The notes beneath the pieces were generated by a model. That model was not told where the DNA came from. It worked only from the letters and a program-made list of their open reading frames with translations, and did not search any database. DNA of 64,000 bases from NCBI RefSeq assembly GCF_003203515.1, contig NZ_BGNG01000007.1:124001-188000 (forward strand). The letters run 5' to 3'. This stretch comes from Glaciecola sp. KUL10 (GTDB lineage Bacteria > Pseudomonadota > Gammaproteobacteria > Enterobacterales > Alteromonadaceae). The first letter of the stretch is position 1, and the number at the start of each line of letters is the position of its first letter. Of the stretch, positions 17,246 through 26,216 are shown piece by piece. A program made the position numbers and the translations under genes.

Positions 17246-18265
17246 ATGATTACCCACGAAACAAATGCGTTATATAGAGCAAATGAGACACGATACCAAT
17301 CCATGCAGTATAAGCGTTGCGGTAACAGCGGTATTAAGTTACCTAAGATTTCACTAGGTTTATGGCAGAACTTTAGCCAAACGCACGCGCTTTCGAATGC
17401 ACGCAATATGATTCATGCCGCATTCGATAATGGAATTACTCACTTTGATTTGGCAAATAACTACGGCCCTCCATATGGCAGTGCCGAAGAAACCTTTGGG
17501 CAAATAATGAAAAAAGACCTAATGCCTTACCGTGATGAATTATTTATTTCAAGTAAAGCCGGCTATGACATGTGGCCCGGTCCGTATGGAGATGGTGGCT
17601 CTAGAAAATACTTGATCGCGAGTTGTGATCAAAGCTTAAAGCGTTGTGGTTTAGACTATTTCGATGTGTTCTATCATCACAGAATGGACCCAGAAACACC
17701 GATTGAAGAAACCATGCGCGCGCTTGATTATATCGTAAGGTCGGGCAGAGCACTTTACGTTGGTATTTCCAACTACCATGCCGAGGAAACTCAAAAGGCG
17801 ATTGAAATTTTAAATGCCTTAGGTACTCCGTTGCTAGTTCATCAGCCACGCTACAACTTATTCGATCGATGGATCGAAAACGGTCTCACTGATGTTCTGC
17901 AAACCAATGGCGTTGGCTCAGTTGTGTTTTCTCCGCTTGCACAAGGCTTACTCACTGATAAGTATTTGCATGGCATTCCAAAGGAGTCTCGTGCTGCCAA
18001 TGACAACATTGTGCATTTTGGAAAAGATAACATTACTCAAGATAAACTAAATAAAATTACTGCGCTTAATGAGCTTGCCCAAGAACGCGGTCAGACCTTG
18101 GCGCAAATGGCAATAGCTTGGACGTTGAGAAACACGGTTGTTACTTCTTGTTTAGTTGGGGCGAGCTCTGTTGAACAAATATTGAGTTCGATAGAAACTC
18201 TGAAGTTTGCAAGCTTGAGTGACTCAGAATCGAAAAAAATTGATCATATTCTATATGGGCCTTAA
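17246..18265 (+). CDS. Aldo/keto reductase, YghZ (L-glyceraldehyde 3-phosphate reductase)-like
   Basis: 339 residues. Motifs: SLGLWQNF, ITHFDLANNYGPPYGSAEE (catalytic Asp/Tyr region), SSKAGYDMWPGPYGDGGSRKY (catalytic Lys), FYHHRMDPETPIEETM, and the cofactor loop GASSVEQI near the end. This is the pattern of YghZ/Kv-beta-like NADPH reductases that act on small aldehydes such as L-glyceraldehyde 3-phosphate and methylglyoxal. Beside the rhamnose operon it could reduce L-lactaldehyde from rhamnulose-1-phosphate cleavage to propanediol, or clear toxic aldehydes (inference). Monocistronic; converges with a sulfatase gene. Confidence 0.9.
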   Translation: MITHETNALYRANETRYQSMQYKRCGNSGIKLPKISLGLWQNFSQTHALSNARNMIHAAFDNGITHFDLANNYGPPYGSAEETFGQIMKKDLMPYRDELFISSKAGYDMWPGPYGDGGSRKYLIASCDQSLKRCGLDYFDVFYHHRMDPETPIEETMRALDYIVRSGRALYVGISNYHAEETQKAIEILNALGTPLLVHQPRYNLFDRWIENGLTDVLQTNGVGSVVFSPLAQGLLTDKYLHGIPKESRAANDNIVHFGKDNITQDKLNKITALNELAQERGQTLAQMAIAWTLRNTVVTSCLVGASSVEQILSSIETLKFASLSDSESKKIDHILYGP

Positions 18266-18314
18266 AGCAGTAAATATGACCAATCTTTTAGAAAGCTTTG
18301 CTTATCATCATTGT

Positions 18315-19757
18315 CTAAAGCGGGTTTATTGTTTTTAGTTTTTCCTCTATCAACGCTTGATTAACTTCATCATCGTACTCTGGGTTGAGCTTTGTGGGAA
18401 TAGGGGCATTAACACTGTCCCGCCATTCGTTTAATTTGGCTTTAAGTCTATCTAGTTGCGCGGGAAATGTAGCAGCTAAATTATTAGTTTCACCAACATC
18501 ATTTGAAAGATCATATAGCTCGTATTCATTATTTTCAAAGTAATGAATCAACTTCCAATTCTCGCTTCGCATTGCGCTTCCAGGACGGGTTCTAAATAAC
18601 GGGTCTTGTCCTTGATCTGTTTTACTATTATGCGCTTGAAGGTAAACAGGGAAGTGCCAAAATAAATCTCGTTTTAAGACTGGTTCTTGCGCCAGTAACA
18701 ATTTACTTATATCAACGCCGTCCAATAATATATCTGTTTGCCAATTATTTGCGATGCTGATTAATGTAGGAAAAAAATCGGCATTGATAACAGGTGTCGC
18801 GTTATCGCTTGGTTTAATCTTGGTTAGCCAACTCACCAATAATGGTACTCTCAACCCTCCCTCATAGTATGATCCCTTACCGGCCCTTAGGGGAGAAGGG
18901 AAGTTTGACATCTTGTAACCACCGTTATCAGATGTAAAAATAACAAGCGTGTCTTTTCTTAAACCTTCAGTTTCCAACATTTCTAGTATTCGGCCTACGT
19001 TTTTATCCATATGCTCTACCATTGCCGCATAAGTTGCTTCCTTTTTATTCGTTACCCCCTTTTCTACATACTTTTGCACCAAGTCTTCATCTGCTTGAAA
19101 CGGAGTGTGCACACTGTAGTATGGAACGTATGCAAAGAACGGTTGGTCTTTCGAAGACCTTATCCAGTCAATGACTTCGTTTGTCAGTCGACGGGTTAAG
19201 TATTCTCCGTTTGGACCATCTTTTATGTTTGGCAATTTGTAAGGGCTATAGTAGTGAAAAGTCATTCCATTGCCGCTCCCAGCTACGTTTTTATCAAAGC
19301 CTTGGCTATCGGGATCTATACCTAAGTGCCACTTGCCAAAGTGGCCTGTAGTGTAGCCTGATTTCTTTAGGGCTTCTGCTAAAGTGTAGGCTTCGGGGGG
19401 CAGTCCTCTCACATTTTTTACGGGAATTAATTTACGTGTTTGGGCATCTCCTCTCGTTGATGGAGATACTGTATAAATGCCATGACGTGGGCCGTATTGA
19501 CCTGTCATTAGTACCGCTCTACTTGGCGCACAATTCGCTGCACCAGCATAGGCATTACTAAAACGAATACTTTGTCTCGCAAGCGCATCAATATTGGGTG
19601 TTTCAAAAAACTCTGTAGTCTGGTTGTAACCAACATCAGCCCAACCTAGGTCATCCACTACAATCATAATAATATTGGGATTATCTGACTGTTGAGCAGC
19701 ACTTGCACAGGCACTTAGAAGTATTATTGCAGCAACGCGGAGTATACCTAGTTTCAT
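18315..19757 (-). CDS. Family S1 sulfatase, lipoprotein
   Basis: 480 residues. The signal has lipobox LSAC, so it is membrane-anchored in the periplasm or at the surface. Metal-binding VVDDLGWAD, then the formylglycine site CAPSR followed by AVLMTGQYGPRHGIY, HFGKWHLG, TSDNGGY and a C-terminal ELYDLSNDVGETNNLA. It hydrolyses sulfate esters from algal polysaccharide or oligosaccharides, most likely ulvan given the neighbours. It needs the formylglycine-generating enzyme, which is not encoded in this window. It is convergent with the aldo/keto reductase and divergent from the sulfatase remnant at 19881. Confidence 0.95.
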   Translation of the reverse strand: MKLGILRVAAIILLSACASAAQQSDNPNIIMIVVDDLGWADVGYNQTTEFFETPNIDALARQSIRFSNAYAGAANCAPSRAVLMTGQYGPRHGIYTVSPSTRGDAQTRKLIPVKNVRGLPPEAYTLAEALKKSGYTTGHFGKWHLGIDPDSQGFDKNVAGSGNGMTFHYYSPYKLPNIKDGPNGEYLTRRLTNEVIDWIRSSKDQPFFAYVPYYSVHTPFQADEDLVQKYVEKGVTNKKEATYAAMVEHMDKNVGRILEMLETEGLRKDTLVIFTSDNGGYKMSNFPSPLRAGKGSYYEGGLRVPLLVSWLTKIKPSDNATPVINADFFPTLISIANNWQTDILLDGVDISKLLLAQEPVLKRDLFWHFPVYLQAHNSKTDQGQDPLFRTRPGSAMRSENWKLIHYFENNEYELYDLSNDVGETNNLAATFPAQLDRLKAKLNEWRDSVNAPIPTKLNPEYDDEVNQALIEEKLKTINPL

Positions 19758-19880
19758 GGGATTTCCTTATTTGAAATATGGCATTTTTGTAATGCTCACA
19801 AAGTTAAAATTATGTTTATAAATTTTACCCGGGGTTGCAAATTTGATAACTTAAAATCAAATTATTACATAGTAAGTCAA

Positions 19881-20196
19881 ATGCGCTCAATGAAAACTGT
19901 TGCTGTATTCAATAAATTATTGGTTATCCTATTTAGCTTACTCATGTTAAACGCTTGCCAATTTTTCCAAGCAAACACCTCAGAAATTCAAACCTTACCG
20001 AGCTGCGAAATTTATTTACACTGAGTATTTAACTGAACAAGGGAAAAAGGAGTCAATGCTTTTTAATCTGCAAAATGATCCTCAAGAATCAACAAATGTT
20101 GCACATAAAGCAGAATATAAAAATGATGTACATCACTTGTCAGCTAGGTTAAATAAATTTATTCGCCAAAGTGAAGCGTTTATACCTGACAACTAA
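19881..20196 (+). pseudogene. Internally deleted sulfatase: signal peptide joined to C-terminal fragment
   Basis: The first ~35 codons (MKTVAVFNKLLVILFSLLML then NACQFF) form an intact lipoprotein signal. The frame stops at 20022. In the next frame, from about 20005 to 20196, the text reads YRAAKFIYTEYLTEQGKKES, then MLFNLQNDPQESTNVAHKAE and so on to a stop, which is a typical S1 sulfatase C-terminus (the ELYNLxxDPxExxNLA element). The whole catalytic region (about 400 residues) is missing. This is a deletion relic of a second sulfatase that stood beside the one at 18315-19757. Confidence 0.82.
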
Positions 20197-20887
20197 AAGG
20201 GTTTTACCTAGACTTCCAATGTTCGATCACGCAGTAGTCCTGTGGTTGTAAAATAATGAATGGGCTTATTGCCACCATACAGAGGTCAAGCTTGGCACTT
20301 GCCATATAGAAAACAATATTTGGCATCTCTAGAGTGGCCTTGTCGAGCTTAGTATTGCGGTACCCGTCAAATGAGAAACTATAAGCGCCTATTGATAGGC
20401 CGTTTAATTTCGCAAATACCCATATCCAAAAGGTTTTCCTCACAATGCTCTATCCTTAGCTGTTAGCTCAACTGAACAGACTGTATTGCTTTCAAAGTTA
20501 AAATTTTCGATACGCTGGCGAATTTTTCAATCAAAATCAATCATGGATTTATAAACGGAACTTTTGGAATATTGTAAATTTTAAAGCTTTGGTTTATCAA
20601 TTGAGATAAGTGAAAGGCAAAATTTACAAAAATCAAACAAAGCGTTGAAGATATTTGATTAATTTAATAACTTGCTAAACTGCATAAAAATCGATTTACG
20701 CTTTTATGCTTTTGAAAAACGAATAATAAGGGTAAAAAACTGATTTTTAAGTTTATATATAAATTGTTTAAAAAGCAATCATCGTGATTGAATTTGATTT
20801 GAAATGCTTGACTATGTTTTGTTAGGCGTTAATATGGCGTTACAAATGTAAATGAAACTGTAGTAACACAGCGGAGAGACGCAATAA
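20197..20887. other. Upstream region of the rhamnose operon; no certain gene
   Basis: A 79-codon minus-strand frame (20204-20443) has some coding-like content, but no family was recognised and it lacks a good ribosome site; it may be debris. The rest is AT-rich and must contain the rhamnose operon promoter. It includes a TTTATATATAAA palindrome near 20750, similar in core to the 20-bp palindrome before the iclR-type gene. The rhamnose aldolase gene has a GGAGAG ribosome site. Confidence 0.5.
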
Positions 20888-23080
20888 ATGTCTAGCAAAA
20901 AAGAAGACTTCAAACATGTGGATTATCATTGGGACGATACGTTTGCCAAGGGGCTAAGCGAAGTTGAGAGCTTAGTTTATCGTTCAAATATTTTGGGCGC
21001 AGACCAAAGGATTACTAATACGGGCGGAGGAAATACCTCGGCAAAAATAATGGAAACCGATCCTCTTACAGGTGAACAAGTTGAAGTGTTGTGGGTGAAA
21101 GGCTCAGGCGGTGACTTAAGAACTGCAAAGCTAGAAAACTTCTCTTCGCTCTATCAAGGTAAGCTAAGTGCTTTGGATGAAACATATCAAGCGCGCGATG
21201 ATAAAGGCTACAAGTCTGCAGGCGAGGATGCGATGATTGGTATGTACAAACATTGTAATTTTTGTTTGAACCCACGAGCATCATCAATTGATACGCCTTT
21301 ACACTCAATGATTGCTGATAAGCACGTTGACCACCTGCATCCAAATGCTGTTATTGCAATTGCTTCATGTAAAGACCAAGAAGCCCTTACCGAAAAGGTT
21401 TGGGGCGGTAAAATGGCATATGTTCCTTGGATGCGTCCAGGGTGGGAAGCAGCACTAGTTTGCGAACAAGCCTATGCTGATAAGCCTGATAGTATTGGAA
21501 TCTTGCTAGGCCAACATGGTCATACCAATTGGGAATCTGAAAGTAAAAGCTGCTACGAAACGTCTCTTTGGGTAATTGAAACTGCGGCAAGGTATATCGA
21601 AGAACACGATAAAGGTGAGCTTACCTTCGGTGGTCCAAAAGTCGACAGTTTATCTGAAAAAGATCGCACTGAACTTTTAACAGAATTCTTACCGGTTGCG
21701 CGCGGTATTTTGTCTAACAAAGTAAAGTTCATAGCGACAGTTCAATCTGACGAGACGGCACTTCGTTTCGTGAACAGTGTGGATGCTCCTCGTTTAGCAA
21801 AATTAGGGACCTCATGTCCTGATCACTTCTTGCGCACGAAAATTCAACCACTATATGTGGACTTCGATCCAGCCAATGACGACTTTGATAGTCTAGTCGC
21901 GAAGCTAAATGCTGGTATTGAGCAGTATCGAATTGAATACAGTGAGTATTATAACGCTTGTAAACGTGAAGATTCGCCTGCTATGCGTGATCCAAGCCCA
22001 ACAGTCATACTAATACCGGGAGTTGGTATAATAGGCTGGGGAAAAAATAAGTCTGAGTCTCGTGTGACAACAGAGTTCTATAATTGTGCAATCGAAGTAA
22101 TGCGCGGGGCTGAAGCGATTAGTGAGTATACTGCATTACCACAACAAGAAGCCTTTGATATTGAATATTGGGCGCTTGAAGAAGCTAAGCTTCAGCGTAT
22201 GCCGAAAGAAGCGCCATTGGCTCGTGACGTAGTTGTGGTTGTAGGTGCTGGTGACGGAATTGGCAAAGAAACTGCGCTGAGAGTTGCTAGAGAAGGTGCC
22301 CACGTGGTTTGTGCTGACTTGCGTATTGATGCAGCTAAAGCAACGGCTGACGAATTAACGTCTATTTACGGACAAGGCATCGGCGTCGCGGGAACTGGTA
22401 TTTCTGGTTGTGGTCCTGCTATTGCGATCGAAGTAGATATTACCAAAAGAGAAAGCGTTGAAGAGATGTTTTCTCAAGTCACTTTGGCCTACGGCGGTAT
22501 TGATAAAGTAATTGTAACTGCTGGTGTGTTCTTAGCACCTGGGCAAGCAGGAATGAGTAATGATCAACAATTTGACGTAAGCTTTGCAGTCAACGTTAAA
22601 GGGGGTTATATAGTTGGTACCGAAGCTAATAAGATTTGGCAGGCTCAGAAACTTCCTGGTGCGTTGGTATTGACGACAAGTGTTAATGCTGCAGTTTCTA
22701 AGAAAGGCTCACTAGCCTACGATACCTCCAAAGCCGCGGCGAATCACTTAGTCCGTGAACTTGCAGTCGAGTTGGCGCCTTTAGTAAACGTTAATGGACT
22801 TGCTCCAGCGACAGTTGTCAAAGGTAGCACCATGTTTCCACGTGATCGTGTCATTGCTTCTCTTGTTAAATACAATGTTGAGCATAATAGCAGCGATTCT
22901 GACGATGAGTTACGCGATAAGCTTGCAATGTTTTACGCCCAGCGTACGTTAACTAAACAACCTATAACACCTGCAGATCAAGCTGAAGCAGCATATTTAA
23001 TGGTGTCCGGCCAATTAAGCAAAACAACTGGGCAAATTATTAGTGTGGACGGTGGTTTACACGAAGCATTCTTGCGTTAG
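20888..23080 (+). CDS. rhaEW: Bifunctional rhamnulose-1-phosphate aldolase / short-chain (L-lactaldehyde) dehydrogenase
   Basis: 730 residues, cytoplasmic. The N-terminal ~430 residues are a class II aldolase (ITNTGGGNTSAKIM, HLHPNAVIAIA as zinc-ligand segment, GILLGQHGHTNWE). The C-terminal ~290 residues are a short-chain dehydrogenase with VVVGAGDGIGKETA (cofactor) and the YDTSKAA catalytic Tyr/Lys. Known function of this fusion: L-rhamnulose-1-phosphate is split to DHAP and L-lactaldehyde, and the aldehyde is then oxidised to L-lactate with NAD. It is the first gene of the operon aldolase/dehydrogenase, isomerase, permease, kinase. It channels rhamnose freed by GH78 and other enzymes of the locus. 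Confidence 0.93.
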   Translation: MSSKKEDFKHVDYHWDDTFAKGLSEVESLVYRSNILGADQRITNTGGGNTSAKIMETDPLTGEQVEVLWVKGSGGDLRTAKLENFSSLYQGKLSALDETYQARDDKGYKSAGEDAMIGMYKHCNFCLNPRASSIDTPLHSMIADKHVDHLHPNAVIAIASCKDQEALTEKVWGGKMAYVPWMRPGWEAALVCEQAYADKPDSIGILLGQHGHTNWESESKSCYETSLWVIETAARYIEEHDKGELTFGGPKVDSLSEKDRTELLTEFLPVARGILSNKVKFIATVQSDETALRFVNSVDAPRLAKLGTSCPDHFLRTKIQPLYVDFDPANDDFDSLVAKLNAGIEQYRIEYSEYYNACKREDSPAMRDPSPTVILIPGVGIIGWGKNKSESRVTTEFYNCAIEVMRGAEAISEYTALPQQEAFDIEYWALEEAKLQRMPKEAPLARDVVVVVGAGDGIGKETALRVAREGAHVVCADLRIDAAKATADELTSIYGQGIGVAGTGISGCGPAIAIEVDITKRESVEEMFSQVTLAYGGIDKVIVTAGVFLAPGQAGMSNDQQFDVSFAVNVKGGYIVGTEANKIWQAQKLPGALVLTTSVNAAVSKKGSLAYDTSKAAANHLVRELAVELAPLVNVNGLAPATVVKGSTMFPRDRVIASLVKYNVEHNSSDSDDELRDKLAMFYAQRTLTKQPITPADQAEAAYLMVSGQLSKTTGQIISVDGGLHEAFLR

Positions 23081-23154
23081 AAGTAGCCAAGTAATCGCGC
23101 GCAGCATTGCAGTTGCGCGCCGATAAATCAAAATTTTAGTTAGGAACAAACAGT

Positions 23155-24450
23155 ATGACTCAAAATCGCATCGACAAGGCGTTCATCGCAGAACAGAATT
23201 CAAAAATCGAGACACATGTTCAAGAGGACTATGACGCTTTAGGTAGTAAGTTGGCGCGCAGCAATATCAATATTGATGAGATAACAGCAAAAGCAGAGTC
23301 TTTTCAGATCGCAGTGCCTTCATGGGGCACAGGCACTGGCGGAACCCGTTTCGCTCGTTTTCCAGGTGAAGGCGAACCTCGCAATATTTTCGAAAAACTT
23401 GAAGACAGTGCCGTTATTAATGATTTATCTCAGGCAACTGAACGCGTGTCTCCGCATTTTCCTTGGGATAAAGTAGATGATTTTAGTGAACTCAAAGCTT
23501 TTTCAGATAATCTAGGTCTTAAATGGGACTCTATAAATTCAAATACATTCCAAGACCAAGCTGGACAAGAACATAGCTTTAAATACGGTAGTCTAAGTAA
23601 TACCAGTAAAGCGAGCAGAGACCTAGCGATTGCACACAACTTAGAGTGCATTGAATGGGGACAAGCGCTTGGCTCGAAAACACTAACAGTGTGGGTCGGG
23701 GATGGCTCTAATCACCCTGGGCAGCAACACTTTCAACATGCATTTGAACGCTATCTAGAGAGTATGAAGGAGATTTATGCAGGACTGCCTAGTGATTGGG
23801 AGCTGCATATCGAACACAAAATGTTTGAACCTGCATTTTACTCGACCATTATCCAAGATTGGGGCAGTAATATCCTTGCAGCAATGGAACTTGGTCCGCA
23901 GGCGAAATCATTGGTTGATTTAGGACACCATGCACCAAACGTGAACATAGAAATGATCGTCTCACGTTTGATTCAATTTAAGAAATTAGGTGGTTTCCAC
24001 TTCAACGACTCAAAATATGGTGATGATGATTTAGACAGTGGTAGTTTGCATCCATATCAGCAGTTTCTAATTTTCAATGAGTTAGTTGATGCAGAGTACC
24101 GTAATCAAGAAGGCTTTGGCCCTAATTACATGTTAGACCAATCTCACAATGTAACTGATCCAATCGAGAGCTTGATGAACTCTGCAGCAAGCGTGCAACG
24201 TTCTTACGTAGCGGCTTTACTTGTCGATCGTGAAAAACTAACCGAATATCAAAACGATAACGATGCGATCATGGCAAGCAATACATTGAAAAATGCATTC
24301 AATCTTGACGTGTCTCCAATTTTACAAATGGCGCGTATACGCAAAGGTGGAGCAATTGATCCTATTGCTACTTATCGCGCATCAGGTTATCGCCAATCAG
24401 TTGCTAAAGTTCGTCCTAACAGCGGCGGAAATGGCTCTGGTATTGTGTAA
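23155..24450 (+). CDS. rhaI: L-rhamnose isomerase (RhaI type)
   Basis: 431 residues, TIM barrel of the RhaI/non-E. coli group. Key segments: IAVPSWGTGTGGTRFARFPG near the N-terminus, LTVWVGDGSNHPGQQ, LHIEHKMFEP (metal Glu), LVDLGHHAPNVN (metal Asp/His) and GGFHFNDSKYGDDDLDSGS (metal Asp/His). It converts L-rhamnose to L-rhamnulose. It lies 74 bases after the aldolase gene, with the permease 83 bases further on, all in one direction. Confidence 0.93.
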   Translation: MTQNRIDKAFIAEQNSKIETHVQEDYDALGSKLARSNINIDEITAKAESFQIAVPSWGTGTGGTRFARFPGEGEPRNIFEKLEDSAVINDLSQATERVSPHFPWDKVDDFSELKAFSDNLGLKWDSINSNTFQDQAGQEHSFKYGSLSNTSKASRDLAIAHNLECIEWGQALGSKTLTVWVGDGSNHPGQQHFQHAFERYLESMKEIYAGLPSDWELHIEHKMFEPAFYSTIIQDWGSNILAAMELGPQAKSLVDLGHHAPNVNIEMIVSRLIQFKKLGGFHFNDSKYGDDDLDSGSLHPYQQFLIFNELVDAEYRNQEGFGPNYMLDQSHNVTDPIESLMNSAASVQRSYVAALLVDREKLTEYQNDNDAIMASNTLKNAFNLDVSPILQMARIRKGGAIDPIATYRASGYRQSVAKVRPNSGGNGSGIV

Positions 24451-24533
24451 ACAAACTGACTTCGTTAATTTAAACTGACATACAATAATAAAAAGTTAAT
24501 ACGCAATAAGTATTAACAAATACGGAGAAATTC

Positions 24534-26207
24534 ATGTCAACAGCAAAAGAATTTGAGACTACGCCCGTTACCCCAGATAAGCTGCAAGGGCCTAAACCCT
24601 TTGCGGCAAGCTACTCTGGGGAGCATGTCGCGGGGACAGAGTTTGTAATTGGTGCTTTGTTTGTCTCATGGGGTGTCGGAGCTGCTGATATTCTTATCGG
24701 TTTGTTATTTGGAAACTTACTTGCAGTGTTAACTTGGGGGCTGATAACCGCGCCAATTGCTACAGATACGCGGCTCACCCTATATGCTTATCTAGAAAAA
24801 ATCGCTGGGCCCGGCACGATAAAACTCTATAGCGTCGTAAATGGAATATTATTTTGTGTACTTGCTGGCGCCATGATAACAGTCTCTGCCTCAGCAGTGC
24901 GTATTTTGTTCGGTATTGAAGACCAAGTTGGTTATTTACCCAGTGATTGGCGTTTTGTTCTCGTTGTTCTCGGGGTAGGGGCCGTTGTTGTTTTTATGGC
25001 GGTCAAAGGTTTTAAGAAATTAGCTGCCTTTGCAGAAGTGTGCGCACCCTGGATGATTTTGATGTTCGTTGTTGGTGCTTTAGTCATGATGCCCGTGACT
25101 GTTGCCGCGACCTCAGGCGTTGACGGTATAAGTAGCTTTAGTGATTTTCTAACTGTTGCAAGCGAATCAATATGGAAAGATACCGAAGGTGATATTGGAA
25201 TATGGCATGTAATCGCATTTGCATGGGTTGCCAATCTTGCAATGCATGGCAGTTTAGGTGATATGACTTTGCTGCGCTTTGCGAAAAGCTCAAAATATGG
25301 TTACTTCTCAGCGTTAGGCATGTTCATTGGTCATTATATGGCCTGGATTTGTGCAGGTATTATGGGGGCTGGTGCGGCGATAATGCTCAATACAAGTATA
25401 ACCGCAATTGATCCTGGTTCGGTCGCTTTCACTGCATTAGGTGCATCTGGTATTCTTGCTGTCATTATCGCGGGTTGGACAACTTCAAATCCAACCATTT
25501 ACCGAGCTGGTTTGGCGTTTAGCTCTCTTAATCACGCTTGGGGAAGGACACGCGTTACAATAGTCGTTGGCATCATAACAACCATCATTGCTTGCTCGCC
25601 TTTTGTATTTTCTGGTTTACTGGGATTTGTTGGTTATATGGGATTATTACTTGCCCCTGTCGGTGCAATAATTGTCACAGAGCACTGGCTCTTTAGTAGG
25701 ATTGGATTAACTCGATACTGGTCTTCGTATAAAGGCAATACAACTAATTGGGCAGCATTTATCACTTGGATAGTATCAATGGTCGTGGGGATTGCAGTTG
25801 AGCAAGTTGGCTTGTTACACTTGTTCTTTATACTGATTCCGCTATGGATCTTTTCTACGCTTTTATACATTGTATTAGCCTCAGCAATGGGTGCAAAAGA
25901 AAAATACCCGCAAGCTGTTGACGCCGAAAAAGCTGAAGAGGCTCGCAAAGCCGAAGAAAAAGTGTTCTTGGCAAATGAAGTGTCAAATAACGCTACCAAT
26001 GTTAAACACACACCGCTTAATTCAAATATTGCAAAATATATGTCTTGGTTAGCTTTGCTCGCATGCGCTTACATGGGGTTAATGGCATATTTGAATCAAG
26101 AATCAAAAACGATCACCACGTGGCTAATCGTCCCCACCTTGGTTTATTTTGTGACAGCTACCTACGCTTATCTGAGTAATTCACAGACTGATGAAGAAGG
26201 CGTTTAG
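24534..26207 (+). CDS. NCS1-family permease, probable rhamnose (or related) transporter
   Basis: 557 residues with about 12 membrane segments. The N-terminal GTEFVIGALFVSWGVGAADIL, the TRLTLYAYLEKIAG segment and TTSNPTIYRAGLAF follow the nucleobase:cation symporter-1 (purine-cytosine permease) pattern. A charged EKAEEARKAEEK stretch separates the last segments. The family normally moves nucleobases, hydantoins or vitamins, but here it stands between the isomerase and the kinase of L-rhamnose catabolism, with no other sugar permease in the operon. I infer uptake of L-rhamnose or a small ulvan-derived sugar. Fold is well supported, substrate uncertain. Confidence 0.8.
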   Translation: MSTAKEFETTPVTPDKLQGPKPFAASYSGEHVAGTEFVIGALFVSWGVGAADILIGLLFGNLLAVLTWGLITAPIATDTRLTLYAYLEKIAGPGTIKLYSVVNGILFCVLAGAMITVSASAVRILFGIEDQVGYLPSDWRFVLVVLGVGAVVVFMAVKGFKKLAAFAEVCAPWMILMFVVGALVMMPVTVAATSGVDGISSFSDFLTVASESIWKDTEGDIGIWHVIAFAWVANLAMHGSLGDMTLLRFAKSSKYGYFSALGMFIGHYMAWICAGIMGAGAAIMLNTSITAIDPGSVAFTALGASGILAVIIAGWTTSNPTIYRAGLAFSSLNHAWGRTRVTIVVGIITTIIACSPFVFSGLLGFVGYMGLLLAPVGAIIVTEHWLFSRIGLTRYWSSYKGNTTNWAAFITWIVSMVVGIAVEQVGLLHLFFILIPLWIFSTLLYIVLASAMGAKEKYPQAVDAEKAEEARKAEEKVFLANEVSNNATNVKHTPLNSNIAKYMSWLALLACAYMGLMAYLNQESKTITTWLIVPTLVYFVTATYAYLSNSQTDEEGV

Positions 26208-26216
26208 AGCGGTATA

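Noticed and set aside
20204-20443. 79-codon minus-strand frame beside the sulfatase remnant
   Set aside because: Some coding-like content but no recognised family and a poor start context; kept only as possible debris in the region note.
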